The notes under the pieces were generated by a model, which saw only the letters and a program-made list of their open reading frames with translations, made no database searches and had not been told where the DNA came from. The position numbers and the translations under genes were made by a program. A DNA stretch of 64,000 nucleotides from Ktedonobacterales bacterium (lineage in GTDB: Bacteria; Chloroflexota; Ktedonobacteria; Ktedonobacterales; Ktedonobacteraceae): the NCBI GenBank assembly GCA_027451525.1, contig DAIDJF010000003.1:101539-165538 (forward strand). The letters are read 5' to 3'. Every line of letters begins with the position of its first letter. The stretch's first letter is position 1. Shown one piece after another: positions 62,133-64,000 of this stretch.

Positions 62133-63329
62133 CTATGCCAACCTCTCGATAATCGTTGCTAATCCCTGACCACCACCGATACACAATGTTGCCATACCAA
62201 TCGTTTTATCGGCTGTTTGCAGGTCGTTCAGCAGGGTCACGACGATGCGCGAGCCGCTACAGCCCTGCGGATGACCGAGAGCAATCGCACCGCCATGCGG
62301 GTTGAGTCGATCCAGGTCCAGATTGAGTTCTTTAACGACGGCGAGCGACTGTGCGGCAAAGGCCTCGTTGAGTTCGATCATGTCGATATCGCTCAACTGC
62401 ATATGCGCACGCTGCAAAGCTTTCTTGATCGCAGGCACGGGTCCAATGCCCATAACATCTGGGCGCACACCAGCGACACCCATCGTAATCACTCTGGCGA
62501 GCGGCTTGATGCCCAGTTCACGCGCTTTGTCAGCCGACATCAGCACGAGAGCGGCGGCACCGTCGTTCAAGGGGCTGGAGTTGCCAGCGGTGACGGTTCC
62601 ACCCTTGATAAAGGCGGGTTCCAGGGTTGCCAGACGCTCAAGCGAGGTATCGCGGCGCGGTCCCTCGTCGGTCGTCATCTGCTTGCCGTTGGGCAGTGGC
62701 ACGGGCACAATCTCACGCGCAAACGTGCCGTTATCAATCGCGGCAAGTGCGCGCTGATGGCTACGCAAGGCAAACTGGTCCTGCTCCTCACGGCTGATGC
62801 TATACTGACGGGCCAGATTTTCGGCGGTAATGCCCATTGGCATGTAGCTGGCATAGGCAAATTCCTGTTCAGCTGGCGGATAGGGTGACGAATATTTCTC
62901 GCCCTCGTGCTGCTTCATCAGGCGTGGATTGAAGGAGGGATTAAAGCCGCCCATCGGTACACGCGACATATTCTCGACACCACCCGCGACTACCGCGTCG
63001 GCAAGATCGAGCATAATATTCTGCGCCGCCATGTTGAAGGCTTGCAGGCTGGACGCGCAGAAGCGGTTGACAGTCACGCCGCCGACCGTTTCGGGCAGAC
63101 CGGCCAGCGTGCTGATCAGACGCGCCACGTTCATGCCTTGCTCGCCCTCTGGGAAAGCGCAACCAAAAATCACATCTTCTATCAATGAACGGTCAAGCTG
63201 TGGCACGCGCTCCAGTGCCCCCCTGACCGCGAACGCTGCCAAATCATCGGCGCGCACATCTTTAAGTACGCCCTTGTTCGCGCGCCCAATCGGTGTGCGC
63301 ACAGCACTGACAATAACTGCTTCTGCCAT
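62133..63329 (-). CDS. fadA: Acetyl-CoA acyltransferase (thiolase, FadA)
   Basis: 398 residues. The nucleophile is C91 in [10 protein letters not shown]; the [14 protein letters not shown] (His) and [10 protein letters not shown] (second Cys) motifs complete the thiolase site. It cleaves 3-ketoacyl-CoA to acetyl-CoA and a shortened acyl-CoA. ATG 63329 has AAGGAG 11 bases upstream; the ORF extension to 63371 is not needed. It is followed at once by fadN, like fadN-fadA of Bacillus (order reversed). Confidence 0.95.
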   Translation of the reverse strand: MAEAVIVSAVRTPIGRANKGVLKDVRADDLAAFAVRGALERVPQLDRSLIEDVIFGCAFPEGEQGMNVARLISTLAGLPETVGGVTVNRFCASSLQAFNMAAQNIMLDLADAVVAGGVENMSRVPMGGFNPSFNPRLMKQHEGEKYSSPYPPAEQEFAYASYMPMGITAENLARQYSISREEQDQFALRSHQRALAAIDNGTFAREIVPVPLPNGKQMTTDEGPRRDTSLERLATLEPAFIKGGTVTAGNSSPLNDGAAALVLMSADKARELGIKPLARVITMGVAGVRPDVMGIGPVPAIKKALQRAHMQLSDIDMIELNEAFAAQSLAVVKELNLDLDRLNPHGGAIALGHPQGCSGSRIVVTLLNDLQTADKTIGMATLCIGGGQGLATIIERLA

Positions 63330-63461
63330 GATATATGTTACTCCTTTGTTCTCTTCGAGCTTAGCGGACACGATAACGCTCTTTGCATAAATTCACATGG
63401 TCCATGGTGTTGGGGCATGGTTCCCGCGTTCTTTTGTCCATCTCCATGATCGGTTCATACG

Positions 63462-63842
63462 TTATTGACGTGGTTCGCGGATAATCCCATGCGTGGTGCA
63501 AATCAGCACCTCTTTGCCATGCTGATTGCGACAGACGCAGGTTGACGACATTTTCATATACTCGCCAGCCTGCTCATACTCGGTAATCGTTACTTCGCAA
63601 CGGATGGTATCGCCCGTAAACACAGGCCGCAGAAACTCAAAATTCAGGTTGCGCGCAATATAGTTCAGATCGCCGCCAATTTTCGTAGGTAGCGTTGCCG
63701 TTAGCAGACCTTGCGCCATCACGCGACCCCGCTCGTCTGGCTGCATATGATGAATGCCCTGATCGCCCGAAACCTGAGCGAACAGAGAGACATCCTCTAA
63801 CGTAAAGGTGCGCTCAAATACGAATGTATCGCCAACCTGCAT
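63462..63842 (-). CDS. MaoC-like (R)-specific enoyl-CoA hydratase-family protein
   Basis: 126 residues, single hotdog domain. The hydratase-2 motif SGDQGIHHMQ supplies the catalytic Asp (D27) and His (H32); canonical Asn-Pro of the motif is replaced by Gly-Ile, so activity is not certain. GLLTATLPTKIGG and FTGDTIRCEVTI also fit. It hydrates enoyl-CoA to the R-hydroxy form or related steps. The start is Met 63842 after GAGAGAAAG; an upstream extension consists of 36-bp repeats and is spurious. It precedes the thiolase gene (133-base gap). Confidence 0.8.
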   Translation of the reverse strand: MQVGDTFVFERTFTLEDVSLFAQVSGDQGIHHMQPDERGRVMAQGLLTATLPTKIGGDLNYIARNLNFEFLRPVFTGDTIRCEVTITEYEQAGEYMKMSSTCVCRNQHGKEVLICTTHGIIREPRQ

Positions 63843-63887
63843 AATTTTTTCTTTCTCTCGCCACAATGGGACATTTTTTCCGCAATA

Positions 63888-64000
63888 ATGGCAGGGCGAC
63901 CGCAAGCGACAACACGTGCCATCATGGCAGGGCGACCGCAAGGAACAACACGTGCCATTATGGCAGGGCGACCGCAAGGAACAACACGTGCCATTATGGC
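63888..64000. repeat. Tandem 36-bp repeat, three full copies and a partial one
   Basis: Units start at 63888, 63924, 63960 and 63996 (cut by the window end), each ATGGCAGGGCGACCGCAAG-type followed by an AACACGTGCCAT-type half; they differ at three or four bases. Each junction makes the small dyad GCCATNATGGC. There are no spacers, so it is not CRISPR. It lies just upstream of the MaoC-like gene, whose leader it may occupy, and probably continues beyond the window. Confidence 0.9.

Noticed and set aside
63843..63977. 45-residue N-terminal extension of the MaoC-like protein with RSPCH repeats
   Set aside because: It is the 36-bp tandem repeat read in one frame; the true start at 63842 has a ribosome site and the hotdog domain begins there.
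63888..64000. CRISPR array
   Set aside because: The units are contiguous, with no unique spacers, and there are no cas genes in the window.

Overview
The window looks like chromosomal DNA of a spore-former-like, Gram-positive-style Chloroflexota bacterium, most plausibly class Ktedonobacteria. This is inferred from gene content, not from a marker-gene comparison. The mix includes an LCP cell-wall ligase with a long proline-rich cytoplasmic head, Hanks-type kinases, a GT4/GH57 polysaccharide pair, DnaA, an ssb between rpsF and rpsR, Bacillus-like fadN-fadA, and promoters with TTGACA/TATAAT-type boxes that are often extended by TGC or TGG before the -10. Base composition is near 50-55% GC by eye. 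The restriction-modification block at 24.4-28.0 kb is visibly more AT-rich.

Layout. 0.1-1.8 kb: orphan membrane histidine kinase, a bidirectional terminator, and a tRNA-Ser(GCT)/tRNA-Trp(CCA) operon on the minus strand. 1.9-7.8 kb: GT4 glycosyltransferase, then an envelope/signalling run (27-codon leader ORF, LCP protein, beta-propeller lipoprotein, Ser/Thr kinase). 7.9-11.5 kb: ridA, dnaA, a HAD phosphatase and a SprT-like protein. 11.6-15.9 kb (minus): a tightly overlapping operon of rnc, an N6-adenine methyltransferase, the B12-binding subunit of methylmalonyl-CoA mutase, meaB and a PadR regulator. 15.9-20.6 kb: XRE-like regulator with a three-copy 11-bp-phased repeat upstream, a SAM methyltransferase, and the GT/GH57 pair behind a complex leader. 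20.7-24.3 kb: M20 amidohydrolase, Ada and an EamA exporter. 24.4-28.0 kb: an AlwI-like type IIS restriction-modification system with two methyltransferases. 28-33.2 kb: GT-C membrane glycosyltransferase, rpsF-ssb-rpsR and a membrane-anchored PpiC foldase. 33.3-41.5 kb: hemW, recJ, a glutamate-dehydrogenase-family enzyme, an oligopeptide-binding lipoprotein, a quinone oxidoreductase and a YflT-like stress protein with a SigB-like promoter.

42.5-55.0 kb is one long minus-strand block. In transcription order it holds a receptor-like pseudokinase, a flavoprotein fused to a degenerate RecA/RepA-like ATPase, a CopD-like membrane protein, a Rad50/SbcC-like ATPase, a NurA nuclease, a CpXC protein, MoaB/MogA and a WD40 propeller. 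It contains the least conventional genes of the window. 55.3-59.7 kb (plus): MFS transporter, DUF402 phosphatase-like protein, panD, isoaspartyl peptidase and MazG. 59.7-63.9 kb (minus): a beta-oxidation operon (MaoC hydratase, thiolase, FadN-type hydratase/dehydrogenase), preceded by a tandem 36-bp repeat that runs off the window end.

The strongest candidates for undescribed biology are the FAD-oxidoreductase/degenerate-ATPase fusion and the adjacent pseudokinase receptor with an EF-hand-like loop, followed by the Rad50-NurA pair that lacks HerA and Mre11 partners. Several short ORFs overlap or lead into regulated genes and may be leader peptides.
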